Assembly: GCA_033762595.1 (NCBI GenBank)
Contig: JANRLM010000031.1
Span: 1-53,933 of the forward strand
DNA length: 53,933 bases
Origin: Rickettsiales bacterium
Lineage (GTDB): Bacteria > Pseudomonadota > Alphaproteobacteria > Rickettsiales > UBA8987
Reading direction: 5' to 3'
Both the position numbers and the translations under genes were made by a program. Below the pieces are notes generated by a model that saw only the letters and a program-made list of their open reading frames with translations, had not been told where the DNA came from and ran no database searches. Positions 43,902-52,659 of the stretch are shown piece by piece. The first letter of the stretch is position 1. Every line of letters starts with the position of its first letter.

Positions 43902-44263
43902 AGCATACAAAGTTTAGTAACGGCATTTTGTAGAACATCAGGTTGGAAAGGTTTTACTATCCAGCCAGAAGCCCCAGCTTGCTTGCCTTGCGTTTTAATA
44001 TCGTTATTACCTTCCGTTGAAATAACCAGAATTGGTGTGTATTGAGAATTTTTTTGCTTTCTGAGCTCTTTTATCAAAGTAATACCATCCATATTAGGCA
44101 TATTTATATCAGTAATTATTATATCAACTACCTGCTCACCTAATATTTTTATGGCTTTCTGGCCATCTTGTGCAGTTATGCATTCAAAACCCATTCCGTC
44201 CATAGTAGATTTTATAATTGCTCTAACCGTTGGTGAATCATCTACAATTAATGCTCTTTTCAT
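43898..44263 (-). CDS. CheY-like single-domain response regulator
   Basis: The 121-residue receiver has the acidic pair in IVDDSPTVR, the phosphoacceptor Asp in IIITDINMPNMDG, the switch Ser/Thr in LVISTEG and the Lys in WIVKPFQP. There is no output domain. DSPTVR and the overall pattern resemble chemotaxis-type receivers (CheY). No chemotaxis gene is in the window. It lies between a glycosyltransferase gene (42-nt gap) and anmK (4-nt overlap) on the same strand, so it may control envelope polysaccharide synthesis or recycling. Confidence 0.9.
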   Translation of the reverse strand: MKRALIVDDSPTVRAIIKSTMDGMGFECITAQDGQKAIKILGEQVVDIIITDINMPNMDGITLIKELRKQKNSQYTPILVISTEGNNDIKTQGKQAGASGWIVKPFQPDVLQNAVTKLCML

Positions 44264-44305
44264 AAGTTTTATTTTTTGATTTTACTTAAAAATAACTCAA
44301 AAAAA

Positions 44306-46156
44306 TTATTTTAATATATCTGGCGTTAGGGAAGAAAGGCCGTGTTCAGTTTTATTCCAATGATGTGGCTTTCTAATCAATTCGATTAGTGCAAAGTAGG
44401 AAGTTAGGCAATGTAACGCCCAGTAAAATGGAAAATAAAGCGTTGAGATAATATTGCTCCACCATTTATTTTTTGCAATAATAAATACACCCAATGCAAA
44501 ATGTATCAGCACGCCGAAATATAGGTTGAACAAGCAAAAATCTATAAGTGAATCAGGCAGACCATCACTAAAAGTTAGTGAAATTAAGCTGGTTAAAATC
44601 GTGAAAGGAATTAGCAAATAAACTAAAAAAGGTGCGGCGATAAAATAAAACAAACCAAAAATCCCTTTATTTCCAATGTTTTTTTGTAGAACTTTATAAT
44701 TTTTTATATTTACTAAAAATGTTTGCAGATGACCTTTAAGCCAGCGTGTTCTTTGCTTTATCCAATTATTCAGCGTTATGGGTGCTTCTTCATAAGTAGT
44801 GCTGTTTATTAGGTTGGTTTCTAGGCCTGAAACTGCAATTCTAACGCCAAGATCCGCATCTTCGGTAACATTGTAAGCATCCCAAGCATATAATGTTTTC
44901 AAGGTATTAGTAGGAAAGTGATTACTCGTTCCGCCAAGTGGAATTGGTAAACCTAGAGATTTCAAGCCATATAGAAGATATTCAAACCAAGTTGCATATT
45001 CCATTGCAAAAAGAGAGGTTAAAAGATTTTCATCTTTATTATAAAAATTCAATCTCGCTTGAATTGAGGCCAATTTGCCGTTGTTTTTTTCTAGATTCAT
45101 CAAGGCCTTTTTGATTTGGTAAATATCAGGTTGGTCTTCCGCATCATAGATTGTTACGAACTCACCTTTGCAATATTTTAAGGCGTAATTACAGGCTTTT
45201 GGCTTGGTCTTCGGCAGAGAATGAGGAACTCTAATAATCTGAAAATTCGCTGAAGGTTTGAGGGATTTTATTACTTCAATTGTTTCAATATCATCAATTT
45301 CAACGATCAATTTTACATCTAGTTTTTCCTGCGGATAATCAATTTTCTTAATTCCTTTAATTAGCTGATTTATCGTTAATTCCTTTTCCTTAAAAAGTGG
45401 CACTAATATTGAGTAAACAGGGAAATATTCAGAATTATTTTTGTATTCAGAGAAGTTTTTTTCTTCAATTTCTGAGTGAGTTTTTTCAAATTTATAGCCC
45501 TTATAAATAAAGTAAAATTTTGAAGCAATAACGCTTAGGAAAAAAATATTTACTAAAAATATAAAGCTATAAAAAACAATTTTATATTGAAGTGAAAATA
45601 AAAACGCTGCAAAAATAATTGCTGAAATTACGCCATTAAAACCACTAAAAAAACTCTTTTTGCTAGAGAAATTTGGTAAGTTTTTACTCACCATTTCAGC
45701 GGCCTCTAAACTATCTTTTTGTGAAAATCTTTTTTGTAAAGTCCACAAAATATCATAAGGGGAGGTTAGAAAAATATCGCAATCACCGAATTTATTTCTT
45801 AAATATTCATCTTGTTTTTCATCGGCGTCTGAGGTTGCAATCATCAGTCTCCCATCAGCTTGATCAAACGGAACATATTGTTTTTCAATGTATTCTGCCT
45901 GTAATTCTTCCTCAATAATATCTAAATTTATTGAATATTTATCAAGATCAATAAATGGCATTTTTTTAAGATCTGCTAATTCTCTGTAAAATTTGAAGGC
46001 GGAAAGCTTGCCATCTGCAAGTAAAATCTCTCCAAGTTTTGCCTTGGTTTTGAGCTGTCTTTCTAAGGCTTGCAGAATGTCATTTTCTTTGATTTGGCCT
46101 TTTTCAATAAGGTGCTCGCCAATTTTTTTAGTTTTATTTATTGAGTTTATTGGCAT
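44306..46156 (-). CDS. Processive family 2 glycosyltransferase with N-terminal MshEN domain
   Basis: The 616-residue inner-membrane protein starts with an MshEN/GspE-N type domain (about residues 8-140). It carries two related motifs, KIGEHLIEKGQIKENDILQA and KLGEILLADGKLSAF; such domains in some proteins bind cyclic di-GMP. Two membrane helices (about 175-215) precede a cellulose-synthase-like GT2 domain, with DAED (about 338-341), TEDADLG (about 431-437) and QRTRW (about 468-472). More membrane helices follow. It should use a nucleotide sugar to extrude a polysaccharide, of unknown kind. I start at the ATG at 46156; upstream in-frame codons run into a palindromic repeat. Confidence 0.82.
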   Translation of the reverse strand: MPINSINKTKKIGEHLIEKGQIKENDILQALERQLKTKAKLGEILLADGKLSAFKFYRELADLKKMPFIDLDKYSINLDIIEEELQAEYIEKQYVPFDQADGRLMIATSDADEKQDEYLRNKFGDCDIFLTSPYDILWTLQKRFSQKDSLEAAEMVSKNLPNFSSKKSFFSGFNGVISAIIFAAFLFSLQYKIVFYSFIFLVNIFFLSVIASKFYFIYKGYKFEKTHSEIEEKNFSEYKNNSEYFPVYSILVPLFKEKELTINQLIKGIKKIDYPQEKLDVKLIVEIDDIETIEVIKSLKPSANFQIIRVPHSLPKTKPKACNYALKYCKGEFVTIYDAEDQPDIYQIKKALMNLEKNNGKLASIQARLNFYNKDENLLTSLFAMEYATWFEYLLYGLKSLGLPIPLGGTSNHFPTNTLKTLYAWDAYNVTEDADLGVRIAVSGLETNLINSTTYEEAPITLNNWIKQRTRWLKGHLQTFLVNIKNYKVLQKNIGNKGIFGLFYFIAAPFLVYLLIPFTILTSLISLTFSDGLPDSLIDFCLFNLYFGVLIHFALGVFIIAKNKWWSNIISTLYFPFYWALHCLTSYFALIELIRKPHHWNKTEHGLSSLTPDILK

Positions 46157-46195
46157 AGAAAAATCTATTTTAAGAAATATTTTACAAGCGATATT

Positions 46196-46222
46196 GTCAC
46201 CCCGCATTTATTGCGGGGTGAC
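46196..46222. repeat. Perfect GTCACCCCGC palindrome, R1 reference copy
   Basis: GTCACCCCGCA and TGCGGGGTGAC are 11-bp perfect arms around a 5-nt centre. This is the cleanest copy of the R1 family. It lies between the outer-membrane protein gene and the glycosyltransferase gene, both on the minus strand, where it could act as a transcription stop or a processing site. Confidence 0.8.
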
Positions 46223-46268
46223 ATTGATAGAGTTTCACTAATGTAAAATAGCAAAATAAAATTATATT

Positions 46269-47090
46269 TCAAAAACTTTTACGAAGTGAAAGCATTGTAA
46301 TTCTGCTTTTTCCAACATTTCTGCCTTCAATATCCCGCATAAAGCCAATTACAACTTCACTCTGACCGATTTTTTTAATTAGATTTATCTCACTTCTTGT
46401 TACATCAAAGCCATATCTGGCGGTGTTGGTAAATCTGGCGTAATTACTCAAGGATTTTGTATGCATAACGCCAAGCTCAACTTTATATTCTTGCTTGTAA
46501 TCAAGGCCTATTTTTGCTGTATTTATTGATTGCACGCCTGCTCTTTCATCTCTAAAATCAAGATTATCGTAAGGGCGATTTCTGATAGCAGTATCTAAAT
46601 TGAGAAAGTAAAAACTTCCGCCTAAACCATAAGAAATTTTTGCGGAAGTAAAGAAATCTTTTGTGCCAAATTCTGGCGTTTCTCTTGATGAATAAAAGCC
46701 GGGAAGTTCAAATCCTAATTCAGTTGAAATAATATGATTATTTTCTCTTAGCAAATTTATTCTGCCAAAAAACTCTGTAAAAACTAAGCCGTAATTGGAA
46801 TCTGTAAAATCTCCAAAGATAGTTTTAGCTTGAACCATTTGCATTGAGGGCGAAAAGCCAATTGTTAAATCTTCTAAAATTCCATATCCTAAATAGGGCT
46901 TATATTCATATTTTAGAAAATCACCTTGAGGTCGTTTTATGCCCTCTCTATCATAAAGTTGGGTGATTTTATTATAATAAAAGGAATGTATAGTTTGGAT
47001 TTTCCCTTTTGGTAAATTCCAAGCTGATGCGAAGATATTAAGTGGATAGAAAAAAATAATTACTAAAATTATTTTGAATGCAAAACGCAC
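46269..47090 (-). CDS. Probable outer-membrane beta-barrel protein
   Basis: The 273 residues start with a Sec signal (FKIILVIIFFYPLNIFASA, cleavage after about residue 22). The mature part is rich in alternating aromatic and polar stretches and ends in Phe (ITMLSLRKSF), as outer-membrane barrels do. Several strand-like segments are visible, such as LGYGILEDLTIGFSPSM and IGLDYKQEYKVELGVMHT. No specific transporter motif is seen. The start is GTG at 47090; no in-frame ATG is near. It follows atpF by 17 nt on the same strand but is probably unrelated in function. Confidence 0.7.
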   Translation of the reverse strand: MRFAFKIILVIIFFYPLNIFASAWNLPKGKIQTIHSFYYNKITQLYDREGIKRPQGDFLKYEYKPYLGYGILEDLTIGFSPSMQMVQAKTIFGDFTDSNYGLVFTEFFGRINLLRENNHIISTELGFELPGFYSSRETPEFGTKDFFTSAKISYGLGGSFYFLNLDTAIRNRPYDNLDFRDERAGVQSINTAKIGLDYKQEYKVELGVMHTKSLSNYARFTNTARYGFDVTRSEINLIKKIGQSEVVIGFMRDIEGRNVGKSRITMLSLRKSF

Positions 47091-47107
47091 AAATCTTAGC
47101 CAATCTT

Positions 47108-47602
47108 TTAATGAAGCGTAACTTTAGTAAGCTTTTGCGTAGAATCATCTATTAAATTAATAGAGTCGTTATCGGAAAGATTTTCTTCAATAACCGTATG
47201 GGCAGTCATTATTGTAAGTGCAGATACATTTTTTTTAATTTCATCTAAGCTAGTTTCCTCAAGGCTTTTAATTTTAGAAATCACGATATTTTTACGATTT
47301 TGAATATCTTTTTCTAATTTTACTTTAGTGCGATTAATGATGTCTTCAGCTTGAGATTTCGCAAAGGATATAATGTTATTAGCTTCAATTTCACTTTGTG
47401 ATAATTTTGCTTGAGCTTCTTTCAAAATATCTTCAGCCTCTTTTTTAAGCCTTTCAGCATCTTCTATGGCTTTTTTAATATTTGAAATTTTGCTATCAAC
47501 GCCGTTAAAAAAGGCGTTTTTCATAGGCTTGAAAGCTAAAGCAAAAAAACTAAATGTTGCTATTGCAACCCAAAATGTAGGATCACTAAAGATTTTCACC
47601 AT
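47108..47602 (-). CDS. atpF: ATP synthase F0 subunit b
   Basis: The 164-residue stator protein has one N-terminal membrane helix (PTFWVAIATFSFFALAF). A long charged coiled coil follows (SKISNIKKAIEDAERLKKEA in context) that reaches the F1 head. It is 11 nt after the b' gene in the same operon. The pair of b-type genes is normal in alphaproteobacteria. The F1 genes are not in this window. Confidence 0.92.
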   Translation of the reverse strand: MVKIFSDPTFWVAIATFSFFALAFKPMKNAFFNGVDSKISNIKKAIEDAERLKKEAEDILKEAQAKLSQSEIEANNIISFAKSQAEDIINRTKVKLEKDIQNRKNIVISKIKSLEETSLDEIKKNVSALTIMTAHTVIEENLSDNDSINLIDDSTQKLTKVTLH

Positions 47603-47613
47603 AAATAAAAGCC

Positions 47614-48096
47614 TTAATTTTTAATAGAGAGAGCTTTTTCAATAAGTTGTTTTTCAACTTTCAAATTAGCAAATTTACCAATTACATCTTCAACAAATGA
47701 AGCACTTTCTTTTTTTAAGATTTCAAGAGCTTCTTCTTTTGCTTGTAATATTTCTTTTTCAGCTTTGGTAAATTCTAAAACTAAATTTTGTTCAGCTGAA
47801 TTAATTTCATCATTATAAAATTTATTCGCTTGATTACTAGCTTTTGAAACCATTTCAAAAGATTCATTTCTTGCTAAATTGAGCTTTTTGCTTAAGGTTT
47901 CAAATAGAGTTTTAGCCTCATCTTTAGCTTTTGATGCAGTTTCAATATTGCCAGAAATCATTGTTTCTCTAGTGTCAACAATATTTGTAATTTTTGGTGC
48001 AACCATTTTTGCGATAAAAAAATATATCAAGCCAAAAAAGGCGAACAGCCAAAAAATCTGTGAGGTAAAACTATCAATTTGCTCAAGCTGAGGCAT
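47614..48096 (-). CDS. atpG: ATP synthase F0 subunit b'
   Basis: The 160-residue second b-type stator subunit has a membrane helix (FTSQIFWLFAFFGLIYFFIA) and a coiled coil with KMVAPKITNIVDTRETMISG, typical of b'. It forms a heterodimer with b. It lies between atpE and atpF. The gene is called atpF2, atpG or atpX in different genomes. Confidence 0.9.
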   Translation of the reverse strand: MPQLEQIDSFTSQIFWLFAFFGLIYFFIAKMVAPKITNIVDTRETMISGNIETASKAKDEAKTLFETLSKKLNLARNESFEMVSKASNQANKFYNDEINSAEQNLVLEFTKAEKEILQAKEEALEILKKESASFVEDVIGKFANLKVEKQLIEKALSIKN

Positions 48097-48133
48097 AAAC
48101 TAAATTATATTATAATATTGGTTAAACCAAAAA

Positions 48134-48370
<237 letters not shown>

Positions 48371-48468
48371 TTATTAAGTTAATTTTGAAAATTAGATGAT
48401 TTTTGCCATCTTCAAAACCCTGACTTATATAATAATCAGAACATTGGAGAGTGCAAAGTTGTCTTTGC

Positions 48469-48531
48469 GTCATCTTGAGCGAAGCTAAATATCTAAATTA
48501 AAAGCTAGATTCTTCGCTATGTAAGAATGAC
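48469..48531. repeat. Dispersed palindrome (R3 family) within the F0 operon
   Basis: GTCATCTTGAGCGAAGC at the left and ATTCTTCGCTATG...GAATGAC at the right are roughly complementary, around a short centre. It lies in the unusually long atpB-atpE gap (187 nt). A more decayed copy is at 23070-23140. Confidence 0.6.
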
Positions 48532-48545
48532 ATTTAGGGAAAATT

Positions 48546-49283
48546 TCAGTGCATATTTACAGCATCGTTAAGATAAATGCAAATAAGAATTGAAAAAATA
48601 AATGCTTGTATAAAACCAACTAATAATTCTAAACCAACAAGTGCAATTGCAAATGCAAATGGCACAACACCTAATACTAAGGTTATTGATGCGAGGCTGA
48701 TTATAAACCCTGCAAAAATCTTCATCACGATGTGTCCAGCTGTCATTGCTGCGGCTAACCTAATCCCTAAACTTACAGGGCGGATTAAATATGAAATTAA
48801 TTCAATCGGAGTAATTAAAGGTAGCATATAAGCTGGAACGCCTTGCGGAACAAAAAGATGAAAATAATGTAAGCCGTGCCTTGCGAAGCCAATAATATTT
48901 ACAATTATAAATGCGAATAAAGCGAGTGCAAAAGTAGCAATGATATGGCTTGTAACGGTGAAGGAATAAGGGAGCATTCCAACTAGATTGCAGCCTAAAA
49001 CTAGCAAGAAAATACTAAACACGAAAGGGAAGTATTTTTTGCCGGCATCACCAACATTTTCTTTCAGCATATTTGCGATAAAATCATATGCGAGCTCAAT
49101 TGTAGCTTGGAAACGATTTGGAATAAGTGAGGTTTTTCTTAGCCCAAATGTGAAGAAAAATGTTACAAAACCAAAAACTAATAAAAGCATTAAAGATGAG
49201 TTTGTAAAGCTGATGTCAAACCCTGCAACATCTAGCTTTACCAATGGTTTTACCTTAAATTGTTCTAGTGGGCTGTGTGCCAT
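48546..49283 (-). CDS. atpB: ATP synthase F0 subunit a
   Basis: The 245-residue membrane protein forms the proton half-channels against the c ring. The essential Arg is in LGIRLAAAMTAGHIVMKIF, and the rest shows the usual five or six helices, with PYSFTVTSHIIATFALALFAF and the C-terminal VGLELLVGFIQAFIFSILICIYL. I start at ATG 49283 (MAHSPLEQFKVKPL); a TTG upstream at 49301 is less likely. It is preceded by atpI with a 14-nt gap. Confidence 0.95.
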   Translation of the reverse strand: MAHSPLEQFKVKPLVKLDVAGFDISFTNSSLMLLLVFGFVTFFFTFGLRKTSLIPNRFQATIELAYDFIANMLKENVGDAGKKYFPFVFSIFLLVLGCNLVGMLPYSFTVTSHIIATFALALFAFIIVNIIGFARHGLHYFHLFVPQGVPAYMLPLITPIELISYLIRPVSLGIRLAAAMTAGHIVMKIFAGFIISLASITLVLGVVPFAFAIALVGLELLVGFIQAFIFSILICIYLNDAVNMH

Positions 49284-49297
49284 AAAAATATAAAATG

Positions 49298-49561
49298 TCA
49301 ATTTTTTGAGACTTGCTTATAAATATTATAAAATGATCCTGCAAGACCTAAAATTATTAAAATTATTAAAAATAATGGTTTTGTTTCAAAATATTTATCT
49401 AATTGATAGCCAACAAAAACTCCAAAAATTAAGCCAGCAACTAATTCTGCAAGAACTCTTTCTGCTCTAAGTGCTTCATTATTTTGTTTGGTTTTTGGAG
49501 CGGAAAATTTTTCTAAATCCTTGTTAAGGTTTTCAATTTTTTCCTTCAGGTTTTTTTCCAT
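49298..49561 (-). CDS. atpI: ATP synthase assembly protein AtpI
   Basis: The 87-residue product has a charged N-terminal helix (MEKNLKEKIENLNKDLEKF) and two membrane helices (LAELVAGLIFGVFVGYQLD and PLFLIILIILGLAGSFY). This matches alphaproteobacterial AtpI, which helps assemble the c ring. I start at ATG 49561; the longer frame upstream lies within the DsbA-like gene. Its start overlaps that gene by 29 nt, which suggests coupling. Confidence 0.85.
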   Translation of the reverse strand: MEKNLKEKIENLNKDLEKFSAPKTKQNNEALRAERVLAELVAGLIFGVFVGYQLDKYFETKPLFLIILIILGLAGSFYNIYKQVSKN

Positions 49562-50351
49562 CAGATTTTGTTTTTTTAACTTTCTTCTTTGCTTTCTTTT
49601 TTGGCTGATTTGCAAGTTTTTCTTCAAGCATTTTTTTGAAATCTTCATAATTGCGAGAGCCTAAATATCTATTGCCATCAACAAAAATAGTAGGTGTTGA
49701 TTCAATTCCAAGCCCATCAATTGCTTCTTTCTGGCGAGCTAGAAGTTTTTTGATATCTTCCTCATTATTATAGCACTTCTCAAATTGCTCAGAAGATAAA
49801 CCGCCGATTTTAGAAATAGTTTTTAATCTATCAATTAAACCGGATTCATTTTTCGTGTAAGCCCATTGGCTTTGGCTTTTGAACAACGCCCCAACAAACG
49901 CCGCGCGAGAGGCTTCAGGTGCACAATTAGCAAGCAATGTTGCTTTAACTGCTGGTGCGTTTAGAGGGAAATTTCTGAATTTATAATAAACTTTGCCACT
50001 ATCTATAAAATCTTTTTTTAGATTGTAATAAACTTTATCGTGAAATTCTTTGCAGTGAACGCAAGAAAGTGAAGCATATTCAACTATTTTTATTGGTGCA
50101 TTTTTTTTGCCAACGGAAATATCTTCCGCAAAATCAGTTGTAAGCAAATCTTTTTTGAATTTATCTGATTTTTCAAACTCCTCAATTTTCTTGAGGTATC
50201 CTTGATAAGCCTCAACTTGTGCTGCTAATTTTTTTTGATAATCAGCTTGCTCTGTAGTAGCCTTTTTTTCTTCCTTTTTTTTACTTTCTTCAGCAAAAGC
50301 AATATTTGCAAAGCTTAAGGTTACAGACAATATTAATGTGATAAATTTCAT
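49533..50351 (-). CDS. DsbA-family thiol-disulfide oxidoreductase
   Basis: The 272-residue periplasmic protein starts with a Sec signal (FITLILSVTLSFANIAFA). A Lys/Glu/Gln-rich linker (about residues 20-75) and a DsbA-like thioredoxin domain follow. The active site is CVHC (SLSCVHCKEFHDKV) and the cis-Pro loop is ESTPTIFVDG. The C-terminal tail is strongly Lys-rich (about residues 248-272). It probably forms or isomerises disulfides in exported proteins. It lies between DUF721 and the atp genes, overlapping atpI. Confidence 0.9.
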   Translation of the reverse strand: MKFITLILSVTLSFANIAFAEESKKKEEKKATTEQADYQKKLAAQVEAYQGYLKKIEEFEKSDKFKKDLLTTDFAEDISVGKKNAPIKIVEYASLSCVHCKEFHDKVYYNLKKDFIDSGKVYYKFRNFPLNAPAVKATLLANCAPEASRAAFVGALFKSQSQWAYTKNESGLIDRLKTISKIGGLSSEQFEKCYNNEEDIKKLLARQKEAIDGLGIESTPTIFVDGNRYLGSRNYEDFKKMLEEKLANQPKKKAKKKVKKTKSDGKKPEGKN

Positions 50352-50399
50352 AATAAAAAATTTTGTTATTTGTTATTATTTTTAATAAAAACCAAATTT

Positions 50400-50565
50400 G
50401 TCACCCCGCATTTATTGCTGGGTTAAGAGATGATACAACTTAAACCGAACCAACTTAACTTCATACCAGCGAAAGCGGGTATCCATTGTTGACTAGATTC
50501 CCGCTTTCGCGGGAATGAAACATCGTATTAATTTTTTTAACCCCTCTAACCAAGTTCGGCGTGAC
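50400..50565. repeat. Composite repeat: R2 double palindrome nested in a split R1 unit
   Basis: The outer ends are GTCACCCCGCATTTATTGC (50400 on) and TTCGGCGTGAC (to 50565), an R1-like pair. Between them lies a full R2 element: CATACCAGCGAAAGCGGGTA, then ATTCCCGCTTTCGCGGGAAT, with flanks as at 35011-35090. The arrangement looks like one repeat inserted into another. It lies between DUF721 and the DsbA-like gene. Confidence 0.65.
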
Positions 50566-50605
50566 ATTTTGAGTTTAGGCTTAACATAAATATCAAACCT
50601 AAATA

Positions 50606-50944
50606 TTAATTCAAATTTTTTCTAAAAATTATTTCATCAATAGCCTGATAGCCGAAATAGGTTTTAATTCTCTCAAGGAGTGTATCTTTCATATGTGAAG
50701 CCTCAAGCATAAAGCTCGGTTGCACGGAGAGATAGAGGATATTTTTATTATTTTTTCCGATAGAAATTTTTGTAAGAGAAATTTTTTTGGCAATTTCTTC
50801 ACCAAAAATTTTTGCCCAAGAGGTGATGAAAACTGCTTCCAGCTTGTTTTTTCCTTTAAGGTGCGGTTTTATAAGCTCAGAAATTATGGAAGATAAATCA
50901 TTCTCATAATTTTTTCTTTTATTTTCAAGCCAATCTTCTCGCAT
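50606..50944 (-). CDS. DUF721 protein, DciA-like
   Basis: The 112-residue product fits DUF721/DciA. The conserved part is FITSWAKIFGEEIAKKISLTKI (a W....G..I....P-type pattern), then ILYLSVQPSFMLEASHMKDTLLERI and a final INXY-like segment (FGYQAIDEIIFRK). DciA proteins help load the replicative helicase DnaB. In alphaproteobacteria a DUF721 gene next to a DsbA-like gene is common, as here. It is divergent from gltX across about 70 nt. Confidence 0.8.
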   Translation of the reverse strand: MREDWLENKRKNYENDLSSIISELIKPHLKGKNKLEAVFITSWAKIFGEEIAKKISLTKISIGKNNKNILYLSVQPSFMLEASHMKDTLLERIKTYFGYQAIDEIIFRKNLN

Positions 50945-51014
50945 TTTATAAAATTTGTTAATATGATTGATTTAGCCATAGAAATTCTTATTTTGCATCA
51001 AAAATTATAAAATT

Positions 51015-52337
51015 ATGTTAACACGCTTTGCACCCAGCCCAACGGGCTTTCTTCACATTGGAAACATCAGAACGGCTCTGATTTGCTGGCTTTATGCTCG
51101 CAAATCTGGCGGAAAGTTTATGCTTCGCATTGATGACACTGATAGAGAAAGAAGTAGAGAGGAATTTGTTGAGGCAATCCGAGAGGATTTAGCTTGGCTT
51201 GGTATTTCACCTGATATGGAAATGAGGCAATCTGAAAGATTTCCAAGATATAACGTGGTTATTGAAAAATTAAAATCAATCGGTAGGCTATATCCTTGTT
51301 ATGAAACCGCTGAGGAGCTTGATTTTAAGCGAAAAATCCAACTTGGGCGAGGAATGCCACCTGTTTATGATAGGGCTTCTCTCAAACTTTCTGATGCTGA
51401 AAAAGCGAAATTGGAAAGTGAAGGCAAAAAGCCGCATTATCGCTTTCTACTTGAAGATAAGGAAATAGAATGGGTTGATGAGATTAGGGGTGCTATAAAA
51501 ATTTCTCCAACTTCAATGTCTGATCCTATAGTAATTCGTGGAAATGGTGATTATACTTATATGTTGCCTTCTTCAGTTGATGATATTGATTTCTCTGTAA
51601 CGCATATTTTGCGTGGTGAGGATCACATTTCTAACACTGCAATTCAAATTCAAATTATGCAAGCTTTGGGGGCGAAAATTCCAAATTTTGCTCACAATTC
51701 TTTGATAAAAAATCGTGAAGGAAAATTATCCAAAAGAACTGGAAAGGCTGGTGTTGCAGAGCTAAGAGGGCAAGGCGTTCTGCCGATTGCTTTATGTTCA
51801 TTTTTAGCAAAACTTGGTACTTCAGATAATGTTGAGCTTAAAGAAAATCTTCAGCAATTAGTAGATGAGTTTGATATTCATAAATTTTCAAAAGCCCCAA
51901 CGCAATATGATTTTGAAGATATGCTGAGGCTTAATTCTAAGGCTTTGCACATCACAAAATTCGCTGATGTTAAAGCGAGTCTTCCAGCTCAAATGACGGA
52001 GGAATTTTGGAATTCCGTTCGGTCAAATGTTGAAAATATTGAAACCGCAAAACTTTGGTGGGATATTTGCACTGGTGAAGTTAAGGCAGAAATTGCCGCT
52101 GAGGATATTGATTTTCTTAAAGAATCAGCAAATTTATTGCCTCAAGGTGAAATTAATTCTACCACTTGGGATATTTGGGTTGCGGAGCTAAAAGATAAAA
52201 CTTCTAGAAAAGGAAAGCAATTATTTATGCCACTTCGTAAAGCTCTAACAGGGCTTGAACACGGCCCCGAGCTTAAAGATTTACTGCCACTTCTCGGTAG
52301 AGAAGTTATTTTGAAGCGTCTTAACGGCACTAATTAA
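51015..52337 (+). CDS. gltX: Glutamyl-tRNA synthetase
   Basis: This class I synthetase charges tRNA(Glu). The 440-residue product has the HIGH motif in APSPTGFLHIGNIRTAL and the KMSKS motif as KLSKR in NREGKLSKRTGKAG. MLRIDDTDRERS and HILRGEDHISNTAIQIQI are further family segments. It is slightly shorter than the usual 460-490 residues. Alphaproteobacteria often have two GltX paralogues; this could be the one that also charges tRNA(Gln), but I cannot tell by eye. Confidence 0.94.
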   Translation: MLTRFAPSPTGFLHIGNIRTALICWLYARKSGGKFMLRIDDTDRERSREEFVEAIREDLAWLGISPDMEMRQSERFPRYNVVIEKLKSIGRLYPCYETAEELDFKRKIQLGRGMPPVYDRASLKLSDAEKAKLESEGKKPHYRFLLEDKEIEWVDEIRGAIKISPTSMSDPIVIRGNGDYTYMLPSSVDDIDFSVTHILRGEDHISNTAIQIQIMQALGAKIPNFAHNSLIKNREGKLSKRTGKAGVAELRGQGVLPIALCSFLAKLGTSDNVELKENLQQLVDEFDIHKFSKAPTQYDFEDMLRLNSKALHITKFADVKASLPAQMTEEFWNSVRSNVENIETAKLWWDICTGEVKAEIAAEDIDFLKESANLLPQGEINSTTWDIWVAELKDKTSRKGKQLFMPLRKALTGLEHGPELKDLLPLLGREVILKRLNGTN

Positions 52338-52402
52338 ATTTTACAACAAATAAATACAGCAAAATGTTGTTTTGATTGTTTTTCTAAATAAAATAAACTA
52401 TA

Positions 52403-52657
52403 ATGTTTAATGTAGAGTTCACAAAAAGAGCTATTAAGGATTTTCAAAAACTAGATTCTTCAACTCAATCTAGGGTATTGAAATCGCTAAATATTCTAGC
52501 GGAATCACCTTATACAAATCCTAATGTTAAAAAGTTAACTAACAGAGAGGGTTATAGGTTAAGAGTTGGTGATTACAGAGTTATTTTTGAAATTAAAAAC
52601 AAAGAATTAATAATTTTAGTTTTAGAAACGGGTCATAGAAAAAATATATATCATTAA
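52403..52657 (+). CDS. RelE/ParE-family toxin
   Basis: The 84-residue protein has the RelE-type pattern: FNVEFTKRAIKDFQKLD, the central segment NPNVKKLTNREGYRLRVGDYRVIFEI, and the closing IILVLETGHRKNIYH. Family toxins cleave mRNA on the ribosome, or inhibit gyrase in the ParE branch. The Arg/Lys/His-rich end and RLRVGDYRV favour the RelE branch. The antitoxin gene follows 2 nt later. Confidence 0.88.
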   Translation: MFNVEFTKRAIKDFQKLDSSTQSRVLKSLNILAESPYTNPNVKKLTNREGYRLRVGDYRVIFEIKNKELIILVLETGHRKNIYH

Positions 52658-52659
52658 AG

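Noticed and set aside
44306-46207. Longer start for the glycosyltransferase at 46207
   Set aside because: The extra 17 codons run into the GTCACCCCGC palindrome, a dispersed non-coding repeat, and would begin without a ribosome-binding site.
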